DNA of 13,860 nt from an uncultured Clostridium sp. (GCA_900541315.1 UQJF01000087.1:1-13860), one strand, 5' to 3'. Positions 1 through 7,456 are shown, counted from the first letter of the stretch. Translations and numbers: made by a program. The notes: a model not told the origin generated them from the letters alone.

Positions 1-2
1 GC

Positions 3-65
3 GGGTCCCAAGTTCAAAAATCCTCCTGCAAGCAAGCTTGCATCGGATTTATGACTTTTTGACCC
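3..65. repeat. Palindromic intergenic hairpin element
   Basis: An imperfect inverted repeat. The outer arms start GGGTC at 3-7 and end GACCC at 61-65, and match at 16 of 21 positions by hand alignment. An inner perfect stem TGCAAGC/GCTTGCA (27-33 and 36-42) has a two-base loop. It contains no gene. It could be a dispersed palindromic repeat or the terminator of a gene lying to the left of the window; a run of five T (56-60) lies inside the right arm rather than after it, which argues against a classic terminator. Confidence 0.55.
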
Positions 66-88
66 TGGTATCATATCATAAGTATTAC
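59..88 (+). promoter_or_regulatory. Possible promoter of the sensor kinase gene
   Basis: TTGACC at 59-64 is followed after 18 bases by TATTAC at 83-88, a fair sigma-A match (5/6 and 4/6). The -35 box lies in the end of the palindromic element. A purine-rich ribosome site (AGGGGGG, about 93-99) then precedes the ATG at 106. The call rests on motif match alone. Confidence 0.35.
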
Positions 89-105
89 AACATAGGGGGG
101 TTATC

Positions 106-1641
106 ATGCTTCCTTCCGTGAGAAAGCTATGGATGACGATCTCCATAAAAAGAAAAATAGGATTTTTTGCAGCCATGGTCATTTTGATCATGGCACTTTC
201 TGCTTCTTTTAATGTATGGATCACCAATGTATCCTTAGGAAGCTTTGGCAGGATCTTAAATGACAATTCCAAATGTAACGATTTTCAGGATGCACTGGAC
301 CTGGAAATAAAGGCCTTTGAACATTACGTGCGCAATTCAGATGAAGAAAGCCGCAATACTTACCGTGTAGCCTGTGTAAGGACAGAACGCTGCCTGTGGT
401 CATTGCCTTCTGATTATAGAAAGATCGGAAAAGAGCGCAGTGCCAGAACCTGGAGTATAAGAAATGCTTATGAAAGCTACAAAGTTTATCGCGATGACGT
501 TGCAGAGGGAAACAAAACAGGCAGTGAATTTGTGGAGAAATTGTATTACGTATACAGAATGCAGGAGTATATTCAGGAATATACAGACCGTCTGGTACAG
601 ATAACCATGACAAAAGGAACCGAAGATTATCAGAGAGAAGCAGCCGTATTTTCTAATATTCCCTATATAATTCTTGGTATTTCCATTGTATTTATGGTCG
701 CAGCAGTCTGGCTTACAAAGATTCTTTCAAATTCTGTTGCAAAGCCTGTTTTAGCGCTGGCTGTAAGTACCAGAAAGATAGCAGCCAATGATTTTGACGA
801 GCCGGACCTGATCATAGAGAATAAAGATGAAATGGGCGAACTGGTTGCGGCGTTCAATGTAATGAAGCACAGCACAAGAGGTTATATTGAGACCATGCGT
901 AAGAACAACGAGATGCAGGAGCTTCTTTATAAAGAGGAAATGGAACGCAGCAATATGGAGAAACAGTTGAATTCTGCCAGACTGGAATTGTTAAAAAGCC
1001 AGATCAATCCTCACTTTCTGTTTAATACATTAAACATGATCGCATGTACAGCGAAGCTGGAAGATGCAGGGGATACAGAAAAAATGATCTTAAGCCTGGG
1101 GAACCTTTTTCGTTATAATTTAAAGACCACGGAACAGTTTGTGACCCTGGAACGGGAATTAAAGATCGTAGAGGATTATATGTATCTGCAGAAAATGCGT
1201 TTCGGAAGCAGGATCAAATATAGACTGAGTCTGGAAACGGATGCAGCAGCAGTAATGATCCCCTCTCTTTCTTTACAGCCCATTGTGGAAAATGCGATCG
1301 TCCATGGTATTTCCAAAAAGGAAGGGGGAGGTATCCTCTATGTGCGTATCTGGAAAAAAAATCAGGACCTGGTCCTTTCAGTAGCAGATACAGGTCTTGG
1401 GATGAGTGAAGAAAGGCTGGAAGAAGTAAGAAAAGCCATGGCAGAAAGACGTACAGCCAAGATAGGTATTGGACTGGGAAATATTTATAAACGTATCCAC
1501 ATGATATATCAGGGAGGAGACCTTCAAATTTACAGCTGTGAGGGAAAGGGAACTATCATACAGATGATACTTCCGCAAAAGGATGCAGGGATGAAATACA
1601 GGGGGGAAGATCAAAATGTACAGACTGCTGGTAGCAGATGA
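106..1641 (+). CDS. Two-component sensor histidine kinase, YesM/LytS type
   Basis: This is a membrane sensor that should autophosphorylate and pass phosphate to the regulator encoded next. A first membrane segment lies at about residues 19-40, an extracytoplasmic helical region at about 41-183, and a second membrane segment at about 184-205. A HAMP linker (206-258) leads to a coiled-coil (262-295) and a His_kinase domain with SQINPHFLFNTLN, phosphoacceptor His303. The ATPase domain has the N box PIVENAIVHG (392-401), DTGLGM (428-433) and GIGLGN (454-459). No catalytic motif is missing, and 511 residues is normal for the family. Its 3' end overlaps the regulator gene by 26 bases, so the two are translationally coupled. 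Family members commonly control carbohydrate uptake; the ectodomain has no recognisable ligand fold, so the signal is unknown. Confidence 0.93.
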   Translation: MLPSVRKLWMTISIKRKIGFFAAMVILIMALSASFNVWITNVSLGSFGRILNDNSKCNDFQDALDLEIKAFEHYVRNSDEESRNTYRVACVRTERCLWSLPSDYRKIGKERSARTWSIRNAYESYKVYRDDVAEGNKTGSEFVEKLYYVYRMQEYIQEYTDRLVQITMTKGTEDYQREAAVFSNIPYIILGISIVFMVAAVWLTKILSNSVAKPVLALAVSTRKIAANDFDEPDLIIENKDEMGELVAAFNVMKHSTRGYIETMRKNNEMQELLYKEEMERSNMEKQLNSARLELLKSQINPHFLFNTLNMIACTAKLEDAGDTEKMILSLGNLFRYNLKTTEQFVTLERELKIVEDYMYLQKMRFGSRIKYRLSLETDAAAVMIPSLSLQPIVENAIVHGISKKEGGGILYVRIWKKNQDLVLSVADTGLGMSEERLEEVRKAMAERRTAKIGIGLGNIYKRIHMIYQGGDLQIYSCEGKGTIIQMILPQKDAGMKYRGEDQNVQTAGSR

Positions 1642-2422
1642 TGAAATCATCGAGAGAAAAGTTCTTTTGAAGACTTTGCAAAAGAATTTAGAGGGACAAT
1701 GCGAGCTTTTTCAGGCAGAAAACGGCAGGGAAGCTCTGGAGATATATGAAAAAGAAAAGATCCAGATCGCCATACTGGATATTGAGATGCCGGGCATTAA
1801 TGGAATACAGGCAGCAGAAAAGATCAGAGAAAAAGATAAAAACTGCTGTATTATCTTTCTCACAGCCTATGATGAATTTTCTTATGCAAAAAAGGCTATC
1901 ACAGTCCGGGCTCTGGATTATATTTTAAAACCATGGGATGAAAAAGAACTGATGCTGGTGTTAGAAGAAGCTATGCGTCTGGCAGGAGAAAAGGAAGAAC
2001 AGACTAGGATACGAAAGGTGGCAGAACAGGCAGAAGCAGGTCAGCAGATCATGGAAGAAGAGCCAGATTATGCAAATGAAAATCTGCGCATCAGCAAAGT
2101 GACAGAGATGCTGAAGGATTATATCTGTGAAAACTATATGAAAGATCTTTCTGTGCAGCAGATGGCTGAAAAGACAAATTATTCCGAACCTCATTTCTGC
2201 CGTTTATTTAAGCAGAGTTTTGGCCAGAATTTCACATCATATCTTACGGAATACCGCATCAATATGGCAAAAAAGATGTTGGAACAACCTACGGTAAATG
2301 TAAAGGATGTAGGTAAAAATGTTGGATATGAGGATTCAAACTATTTCACAAAAGTGTTCAGAAGAATCACAGGACAGAGCCCGACGGAGTATAGAAATAC
2401 AGTTTTCAGGGAAAAGGGATAA
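1616..2422 (+). CDS. Response regulator, REC plus AraC-type DNA-binding domain (YesN-like)
   Basis: This is a cytoplasmic transcription factor and the likely partner of the preceding kinase. The receiver domain fills residues 1-120, with acidic pair Asp8/Asp9, phosphoacceptor Asp55 in LDIEMPG, Thr83 and Lys105 in LKPWD. A charged linker (about 121-160) leads to a two-helix-turn-helix AraC domain (about 163-262), whose second half carries the typical VGYEDSNYFTKVFRRITGQSP signature. The start follows a strong GGGGGGAAG ribosome site and lies inside the kinase gene. 268 residues is short for a YesN protein, because the linker between the domains is brief. The next genes encode a TRAP transporter after a 150 bp gap, so that operon is the most likely target. 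Confidence 0.93.
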   Translation: MYRLLVADDEIIERKVLLKTLQKNLEGQCELFQAENGREALEIYEKEKIQIAILDIEMPGINGIQAAEKIREKDKNCCIIFLTAYDEFSYAKKAITVRALDYILKPWDEKELMLVLEEAMRLAGEKEEQTRIRKVAEQAEAGQQIMEEEPDYANENLRISKVTEMLKDYICENYMKDLSVQQMAEKTNYSEPHFCRLFKQSFGQNFTSYLTEYRINMAKKMLEQPTVNVKDVGKNVGYEDSNYFTKVFRRITGQSPTEYRNTVFREKG

Positions 2423-2472
2423 AAATTTCCTTATTAAGTCAAAATCGTACTAGGATTATCAAAAATTTACCA

Positions 2473-2501
2473 TGTTCAGAACAAGATTTTACCCATATAA
2501 T
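2473..2501 (+). promoter_or_regulatory. Candidate promoter and operator ahead of the TRAP genes
   Basis: A perfect -10 box TATAAT lies at 2496-2501. The -35 position 17 bases upstream (2473-2478, TGTTCA) is a poor match and coincides with a perfect palindrome TGTTC-A-GAACA (2473-2483). A consensus -10 with a poor -35 is typical of activator-dependent promoters, which suits the AraC-type regulator just upstream. The rest of the 2423-2572 gap is A/T rich and holds the AGGAGGG ribosome site (about 2560-2565) of the binding-protein gene. No terminator is visible after the regulator gene, so read-through is possible. Confidence 0.45.
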
Positions 2502-2572
2502 GAAATCAGCATAAAGAAAGCGTAAAAAACATAAAAAACATGTGAAAAACGCATTAATAGGAGGGTAAAAAC

Positions 2573-3688
2573 ATGAAAAAAAGATGGTTAAGTGCAGCAC
2601 TTTGCACAGCTATGGTAGCTGGATCACTGGCAGGATGCGGATTAAAATCCCCAGAAACAACTACTACAGCAGCAGCTACTGAGGCAGCTAAGGAGGAAGC
2701 GACCACAGCAGCAGAAGCAAAAGAGGAATCCAAAGGAGAGTCTGCAGCAGCTGGGGAGCCTGTAGGACCTGCAGTTACTCTGGTAATGGCAGAGGTTAAT
2801 CCACTGGATACGATCGTTGGACAGACTGATACAGCATTCAAAGAGAAGGTAGAAGAGCTGTCTGGCGGATCTATTACAGTAGACCTTCAGGCAAGTGGTG
2901 TTCTTGGTTCTGAAAACGATGTTCTGGATACCATGCTTGGCGGTGGCGGAACTATTGATATGTCCCGTATCTCCGCATTCGCACTGACAAGCTACGGCGC
3001 ACAGAAATCCGTTCTTCTGTCTGTACCTTATACATTTGTAAACCGTGAGCATTTCTGGAAATTTGCAGACAGTGAACTGGCTCCAGAGTTCTTAATGGAA
3101 CCTCATGACAACGGACTGGGCGTAAGAGGTCTGTTCTACGGAGAAGAAGGTTTCCGTCATTTCTTCACTGTTAAGCCGGTAAATACTATTGAAGACTTAA
3201 AGGGAATGAAGCTTCGTGTTTCTAACGACCCGATCATGACCGGTATGGTATCAGGACTTGGTGCAAATGCAACTGTAGTTTCCTTCAACGAACTGTACTC
3301 TGCACTGCAGACAGGTGTTGTTGATGGCGCTGAGCAGCCGATCGCAAACTATCAGTCCAACGCATTCCCAGAGGTTGCTCCTAACCTGATCCTTGATGGA
3401 CATACATTAGGTGCTATCCAGGTTATCATTACTGATGAAGCTTGGGATAAGTTAACTCCAGAGCAGCAGGATGTTCTGACCGAAGCTGGAAAGTATGCAT
3501 CTGAATACAACCGTAAGATCTCTGAAGAAGCAGAGAACAAGGTTCTGGATGAGTTAAAGGCTAATGGCGTATCTGTAGTAGATGTTGAAGATAAGACTCC
3601 ATGGCAGGAAGCTTGCAAGGACATCATCGAATCCTCTACAAAGGATAACGCAGAACTGTATCAGAAGATTCTTGATATGGCAAAATAA
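2573..3688 (+). CDS. dctP: TRAP transporter solute-binding lipoprotein, DctP family
   Basis: This is the extracytoplasmic receptor that hands a carboxylated solute to the membrane subunits encoded downstream. The N terminus is a lipoprotein signal with lipobox LAGC and anchored Cys22. Residues 27-66 form a flexible Ala/Thr/Glu-rich tether. The DctP fold occupies about 68-371. It keeps the region GMKLRVSNDP with Arg215, the family position that salt-bridges the ligand carboxylate, and a second Arg195 in EEGFRHFF. The stretch ALQTGVVDGAEQP (244-256) is also typical. Length fits the family once the tether is subtracted. A strong AGGAGGG site precedes the ATG. Codon choice is of the highly expressed type. 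The ligand cannot be read from the sequence; a uronate is suggested only by kduI elsewhere in the window. Confidence 0.95.
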   Translation: MKKRWLSAALCTAMVAGSLAGCGLKSPETTTTAAATEAAKEEATTAAEAKEESKGESAAAGEPVGPAVTLVMAEVNPLDTIVGQTDTAFKEKVEELSGGSITVDLQASGVLGSENDVLDTMLGGGGTIDMSRISAFALTSYGAQKSVLLSVPYTFVNREHFWKFADSELAPEFLMEPHDNGLGVRGLFYGEEGFRHFFTVKPVNTIEDLKGMKLRVSNDPIMTGMVSGLGANATVVSFNELYSALQTGVVDGAEQPIANYQSNAFPEVAPNLILDGHTLGAIQVIITDEAWDKLTPEQQDVLTEAGKYASEYNRKISEEAENKVLDELKANGVSVVDVEDKTPWQEACKDIIESSTKDNAELYQKILDMAK

Positions 3689-3726
3689 TCTGAGCCAGTC
3701 AGATAAATAGGCAAATGGTGTATCTG

Positions 3727-3757
3727 GCGCAGGAGAGCGCGTCTCTCCTGCGCTTTT
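3727..3757 (+). terminator. Hairpin between binding protein and membrane subunits (attenuator-like)
   Basis: GCGCAGGAGAG (3727-3737) pairs perfectly with CTCTCCTGCGC (3743-3753) around a five-base loop, followed by TTTT and then AATTAA. The U tract is short, so termination would be partial. Placed after dctP and before dctQ, it is well suited to protect the dctP message or reduce read-through, giving receptor in excess of transporter. Confidence 0.75.
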
Positions 3758-3779
3758 AATTAAGAAAGGGGACTGAAAA

Positions 3780-4301
3780 ATGCCTTCAATTTTTGAAAAA
3801 ATCGATAAGATCCGTCCTTTATATGATGCAGCATACAAGTTTGTATTATTCATCTGCAAGCTTCTGCTTGTGATTGATATCCTCATTACCTGTATGTCTG
3901 TTGCAGGACGTTATATCTCATTTATCCCAGATCCGGCCTGGTCTGAGGAAGTAGTTCTTTCCTGTATGGCTTATATGGCAGTTCTTTCCGCAGCGCTGGC
4001 TATCCGTCGCGGTGCTCATATCCGTATGACTGCTCTTGACAGCTATCTGCCAAAGAATCTGGTAAAATTCCTGGATATCCTTGCTGATGTGGCTGTTTTA
4101 GTACTGGCTGTTATCATGTTGACTGTAGGCTGGAATTATGCTTCCGGCATCGGTGCAAAAGGTACTTATGTAAGTATGCCGACTGTATCCCGTTTCTGGA
4201 TGTATCTGCCTGTTCCGTTAGCAGGTATTGCAATGATCATTTTCGAGATTGAAGCATTGTATAATCATATCAGAAGTTTTTATGTAAAGGAGGAAAAGTA
4301 G
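3780..4301 (+). CDS. dctQ: TRAP transporter small membrane subunit, DctQ family
   Basis: This is the small integral subunit that pairs with DctM in the Na+-driven TRAP transporter of the cytoplasmic membrane. Four hydrophobic segments lie at roughly residues 18-42, 55-75, 93-118 and 134-158. The family marks are present: a Trp-Ser-Glu-Glu motif (about 54-57, WSEEVV) at the start of segment two and an RRGAHIRM motif (about 76-83) after it. 173 residues is normal. The start follows GAAAGGGG at about 3764-3771. The gene ends one base before the ATG of dctM, and the AAAGGAGG ribosome site of dctM lies inside its last codons, so the two subunits are coupled. Confidence 0.93.
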   Translation: MPSIFEKIDKIRPLYDAAYKFVLFICKLLLVIDILITCMSVAGRYISFIPDPAWSEEVVLSCMAYMAVLSAALAIRRGAHIRMTALDSYLPKNLVKFLDILADVAVLVLAVIMLTVGWNYASGIGAKGTYVSMPTVSRFWMYLPVPLAGIAMIIFEIEALYNHIRSFYVKEEK

Positions 4302-4302
4302 A

Positions 4303-5598
4303 ATGAGCGTAGATAGTATGGCAATTTTAATATTACTTGGAAGCTTCTTCCTTATGATCATGCTGCGTTTCCCAATTGCGTATGCAGTAGCCCTTTCTTC
4401 TGTATTCTGTCTGATGTCTCAGGGACTTCCTCTGACCACTATCTGCCAGCAGATGGTAAAAGGAATCAGTTCCTTCAGTTTAATGGCAGTACCTTTCTTC
4501 ATCACCATGGGATGCCTTATGGGGTCCGGTGGTATTTCTGAAAAACTGATCGCTTTGGCAAATGCCTGTGTAGGCTGGATGCGAGGCGGTATGGCAATGG
4601 TAAACATTGTTGCTTCTTATTTCTTTGGTGGTATTTCTGGTTCTGCATCTGCAGATACTGCTTCTTTAGGGTCCATCCTGATCCCTATGATGGTTGACCA
4701 GGGATATGACGGTGATTTCTCTACAGCAGTTACCATTACTTCTTCCTGTGAGGGACTTCTGGTTCCTCCAAGCCACAACATGGTTATTTATGCTACTACA
4801 GCAGGTGGTATTTCTGTAGGAAGCTTATTCCTTGCAGGTTATGTTCCAGGCGCACTTTTAGCTGTATCCCTGATGGTTGGTTCTTACATTATTTCTGTAA
4901 AACGCAATTATCCAAAGGGTGACAAGTTCAGCATAAAGAACCTGCTTAAGCAGTTAAGTGTTTCTTTCTGGGCACTGGCAGCAGTCCTTATCGTAGTATT
5001 CGGCGTTGTAGGCGGTGTGTTCACAGCTACTGAGTCTGCAGCAGTTGCAGTTATCTACAGTTTGATCGTCAGCGTATTTATTTACAAGGGCCTTGACTGG
5101 AAAGGTGTATGGAGAGTATTAGGCGAGTGTGTAGATACATTATCTATCGTACTGATCCTGATCGCAACTTCCAGTATTTTCGGTTACTGCCTTACAAGAC
5201 TTCATGTACCAGACCTGGCAGCCCAGGCTATTGTCGGACTGACCAGCAATCCGATCCTGATCGCTCTTTTATTAAACCTGATCCTTCTGGTATTAGGCTG
5301 TATCATGGATATGGCGCCGATCATCCTGATCGCAACTCCTATCCTTCTTCCGATCGCTACCTCTATTGGCATCGACCCGATCCAGTTTGGTATCATGGTT
5401 GTCCTTAACTGTGGTATCGGACTTCTGACACCTCCTGTAGGTGCCGTACTTTTCATCGGTTCCGCTGTTGCAAAGATCCCGATGGAAAAGGTTGTAAAAG
5501 CAACATTACCATTCTATCTGTGTATGATCATTACCCTGATCCTGATCACCTTTGTACCAGGAATCAGCTTATGGCTTCCAAGTGTATTTGCACACTGA
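4303..5598 (+). CDS. dctM: TRAP transporter large membrane subunit, DctM family
   Basis: This is the large channel-forming subunit of the TRAP transporter. 431 residues with about a dozen hydrophobic segments is the expected size. Family features include the early RFPIAYA segment, the GGISGSASADTASLG loop (about residues 106-120) with its small residues and Asp, the SSCEGLLVPPSHNMV region in the first repeat, and the partner GIGLLTPPVGAVLF near residues 371-384 in the second repeat. This pseudo-symmetry is characteristic of the DctM/ion-transporter superfamily. It is translated directly after dctQ. A terminator-like hairpin follows about 50 bases after the stop, which closes the transport operon. 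Confidence 0.95.
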   Translation: MSVDSMAILILLGSFFLMIMLRFPIAYAVALSSVFCLMSQGLPLTTICQQMVKGISSFSLMAVPFFITMGCLMGSGGISEKLIALANACVGWMRGGMAMVNIVASYFFGGISGSASADTASLGSILIPMMVDQGYDGDFSTAVTITSSCEGLLVPPSHNMVIYATTAGGISVGSLFLAGYVPGALLAVSLMVGSYIISVKRNYPKGDKFSIKNLLKQLSVSFWALAAVLIVVFGVVGGVFTATESAAVAVIYSLIVSVFIYKGLDWKGVWRVLGECVDTLSIVLILIATSSIFGYCLTRLHVPDLAAQAIVGLTSNPILIALLLNLILLVLGCIMDMAPIILIATPILLPIATSIGIDPIQFGIMVVLNCGIGLLTPPVGAVLFIGSAVAKIPMEKVVKATLPFYLCMIITLILITFVPGISLWLPSVFAH

Positions 5599-5650
5599 TA
5601 GGGGTATAATAAAAGTAAAGTATATATAAAAGAAGTACATATAAAAATAA

Positions 5651-5676
5651 GGGGGGTGTCGAGGACATCCCCTTTA
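5651..5676 (+). terminator. Terminator of the TRAP operon
   Basis: GGGGGGTGTC (5651-5660) folds with GACATCCCCT (5664-5673) around a GAG loop. The ten-pair stem includes two G-U pairs and is followed by a short TTTA. The U tract is weak, but the position after dctM and before a new promoter supports the call. Confidence 0.6.
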
Positions 5677-5685
5677 TGATATAAT
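5677..5685 (+). promoter_or_regulatory. Extended -10 promoter ahead of the structured element
   Basis: TG-A-TATAAT at 5677-5685 is a perfect extended -10 sequence. No good -35 is visible at the right distance (5657-5662), which an extended -10 can tolerate. Transcription would begin near 5692, right at the base of the first hairpin of the following element. Confidence 0.45.
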
Positions 5686-5691
5686 GAGCGC

Positions 5692-5815
5692 AGGGAAAAA
5701 CAAGCGGCTGCGTCAGCAGACATTTGTTTTTCTTGGACCATTAACGAAGGTTCCGCCTGCGCAAGCAGGCAGTGGAGCGCGTCAGCGCGGGGAACCTGAG
5801 TTTCGTAAGTGTATA
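5692..5815 (+). ncRNA. Candidate structured RNA or palindromic intergenic element
   Basis: Two nested structures lie in this non-coding gap. Hairpin one pairs GAAAAACAA (5695-5703) with TTGTTTTTC (5724-5732) and holds an inner GCTG-CGT-CAGC. Element two is a three-way junction: ACGAAGGTTCC (5744-5754) pairs with GGAACC (5791-5796) and, after a five-base bulge, TTCGT (5802-5806). It encloses GCCTGC-GCAA-GCAGGC (5755-5770, a GNRA tetraloop) and GCGC-GTCA-GCGC (5777-5788). The element is much richer in G+C than its surroundings. It could be a small RNA, the leader of the YcxB-like gene, or a dispersed repeat; it matches no riboswitch class I recognise. The open frame across it (5684-5917) has no ribosome site and looks accidental. 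Confidence 0.5.
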
Positions 5816-5841
5816 CTCACAGCTAGGGGGAAATTTATATT

Positions 5842-6327
5842 ATGTATCAATACCGTTATAAAACCACCAGAGGAGAATACTGGAAAATGTCCATGTATTT
5901 CATTTACCATTCCATGACAGGCATGGTAAACCTGGTTTTTACAGCAGCTCTTTTAGCCCTCACTTTTGCAAAATGGGGATCTTCAGGAAACATATTCCGT
6001 ATCTGTATGGTTTTAGGCTGCTGCCTTTTTACCATTTTTCAGCCTCTGGCTATTTACCTAAGTGCAGGAAAGCTGGCATCTGCATCCGGAGAAGATACAG
6101 AGATCCGTCTGGACGATGTTGGGATCCAGGTAAAAGTGGGGAATACCTACGATAAGATCCCGTGGAGAAAAATAGTAAGGATCGCAAAGCTGCCTGGTAT
6201 GGCTATTATTTTTACAGATCCGTCCCATGGATATCTGCTTACAGACCGGGTAGTAGGAGAGGACAAAAAAGCCTTTTACGACTGGCTGATGAAGAAACAA
6301 TCCCAGACCTTGAAAAAGGAAAAATAA
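5842..6327 (+). CDS. Small membrane protein, YcxB-like
   Basis: 161 residues with two membrane segments at about 26-44 and 52-72, joined by a short loop, followed by a cytoplasmic domain of about 90 residues. The tail, with IRLDDVGIQVKVGNTYDKIPWRKI near residues 92-115 and a later TDPSHGYLLTDRVV run, resembles the YcxB-like C-terminal domain, a PH-like fold of unknown role in Firmicutes. AGGGGG lies 11 bases before the ATG, a little far; an in-frame ATG at 5887 is a less likely alternative. It sits between the TRAP operon and a second TRAP receptor gene 52 bases downstream, and may share a transcript with the latter. Function is unknown. Confidence 0.75.
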   Translation: MYQYRYKTTRGEYWKMSMYFIYHSMTGMVNLVFTAALLALTFAKWGSSGNIFRICMVLGCCLFTIFQPLAIYLSAGKLASASGEDTEIRLDDVGIQVKVGNTYDKIPWRKIVRIAKLPGMAIIFTDPSHGYLLTDRVVGEDKKAFYDWLMKKQSQTLKKEK

Positions 6328-6379
6328 AAGCAGGCACAGAAAGATTCTGAGAGAACATTTATAAGATCAGGAGGCAACA

Positions 6380-7396
6380 ATGGTAAAAAAAGGGATATTC
6401 TGCTTGTGTATGACCGTTCTTATTTTAGGCGGCTGCACTCTGGGAGGGGTATCATTAAAAGGGAAAGAAAAGCTGGCAGAACCGGATTTTGTCCTGACTT
6501 ATGCAGAAAACCAGGCTGAAGATTATCCTACAACCCAGGGTGCCTATAAATTTGCTGAACTGGTAAAAGAACGTACCGGGGGAAAAGTAGAGATTCTGGT
6601 AAATGCAGGGGGAATGTTAGGAGATGAAAGGTCTGTGATTGAACAGATCCAGTTTGGCGGGATCGATTTTGCCAGAGTTGCCCTTTCTACAGCAGCAGAG
6701 TATATTCCCAAGCTGAATGTACTTCAGATGCCTTATCTGTATACAGGAGCAGATCATATGTGGAAGGTACTGGAAGGTCCTATAGGAGATGAATTCCTTG
6801 AGGCTTTTCAGGGCTCAGGTATACTGGCTCTTTCCTGGTATGATGCAGGTGCCAGAAGCTTTTATAATGCTGTAAAGCCCATTGAAAAGCTGGAAGATAT
6901 AAAGGGAATGACCATTCGTGTACAGGAATCAGAGCTGATGAGTGATACAGTCCGGGCGCTGGGAGCTACGCCGGTTCCTATGGTTTATGGGGAAGTGTAT
7001 TCCGGCATCCAGACCGGAAAGGTAGACGGGGCAGAAAATAACTGGCCGTCTTATGAATCTGCAGGACATTATGAAGTAGCAAAATACTTTACCGTAGATG
7101 AGCACAGCCGTGTGCCGGAAGCACAGATCGCTTCCCAGTACACCTGGAACAAGCTTCCGGAAGAATACCAGAAGATTATCCGGGAATGTGCAGAAGAATC
7201 AGCACGTTATGAAAGAAACCAGTGGAAAATAAGAGAATCTATTTCCAGACAGCGGGTAGAGGCTAATGGCTGTATTGTGACCCAGCTTTCTTCGGAAGAA
7301 AAACAACGGTTCCAGCAGGCAGTTATGCCTTTATATGAAAAATACTGTGCAGAGTATGTGGATATTATTGATGAGATCGTGGCAGAAGGACGATAA
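6380..7396 (+). CDS. Second TRAP solute-binding lipoprotein, DctP family, without own membrane subunits
   Basis: This is a further extracytoplasmic TRAP receptor. It has a lipoprotein signal with LGGC and anchored Cys19, but only a very short tether before the fold begins near residue 36. Ligand-site residues are kept: Arg159 in DAGARSFYN and carboxylate-binding Arg180 in GMTIRVQES, followed by GIQTGKVDGAENNWPSY (209-225). 338 residues is the normal size. AGGAGG at 6369-6374 gives a clear start. It is clearly diverged from the first receptor and has more A/G-ending codons, so it is an old paralogue rather than a recent copy. No DctQ or DctM follows. It may feed the DctQM pair encoded upstream, feed a transporter elsewhere, or serve as a sensory partner of the kinase. 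Confidence 0.92.
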   Translation: MVKKGIFCLCMTVLILGGCTLGGVSLKGKEKLAEPDFVLTYAENQAEDYPTTQGAYKFAELVKERTGGKVEILVNAGGMLGDERSVIEQIQFGGIDFARVALSTAAEYIPKLNVLQMPYLYTGADHMWKVLEGPIGDEFLEAFQGSGILALSWYDAGARSFYNAVKPIEKLEDIKGMTIRVQESELMSDTVRALGATPVPMVYGEVYSGIQTGKVDGAENNWPSYESAGHYEVAKYFTVDEHSRVPEAQIASQYTWNKLPEEYQKIIRECAEESARYERNQWKIRESISRQRVEANGCIVTQLSSEEKQRFQQAVMPLYEKYCAEYVDIIDEIVAEGR

Positions 7397-7456
7397 GATT
7401 TAAAATCAAAACGAAAAGATGAAAACGAAAAGATTTAAGTGAAAAGGTCAAATAAA

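Noticed and set aside
2554..3052. Antisense frames over the first receptor gene
   Set aside because: Low-complexity shadows of the Ala/Thr/Glu tether; the sense gene is well supported by lipobox and family motifs.
5605..5610. TATAAT just after dctM as a promoter
   Set aside because: No -35 box or TG extension, and the terminator hairpin lies about 40 bases downstream.
5684..5917. 77-codon + strand frame across the structured element
   Set aside because: No ribosome site; most of it lies in the hairpins and it runs into the YcxB-like gene out of frame.
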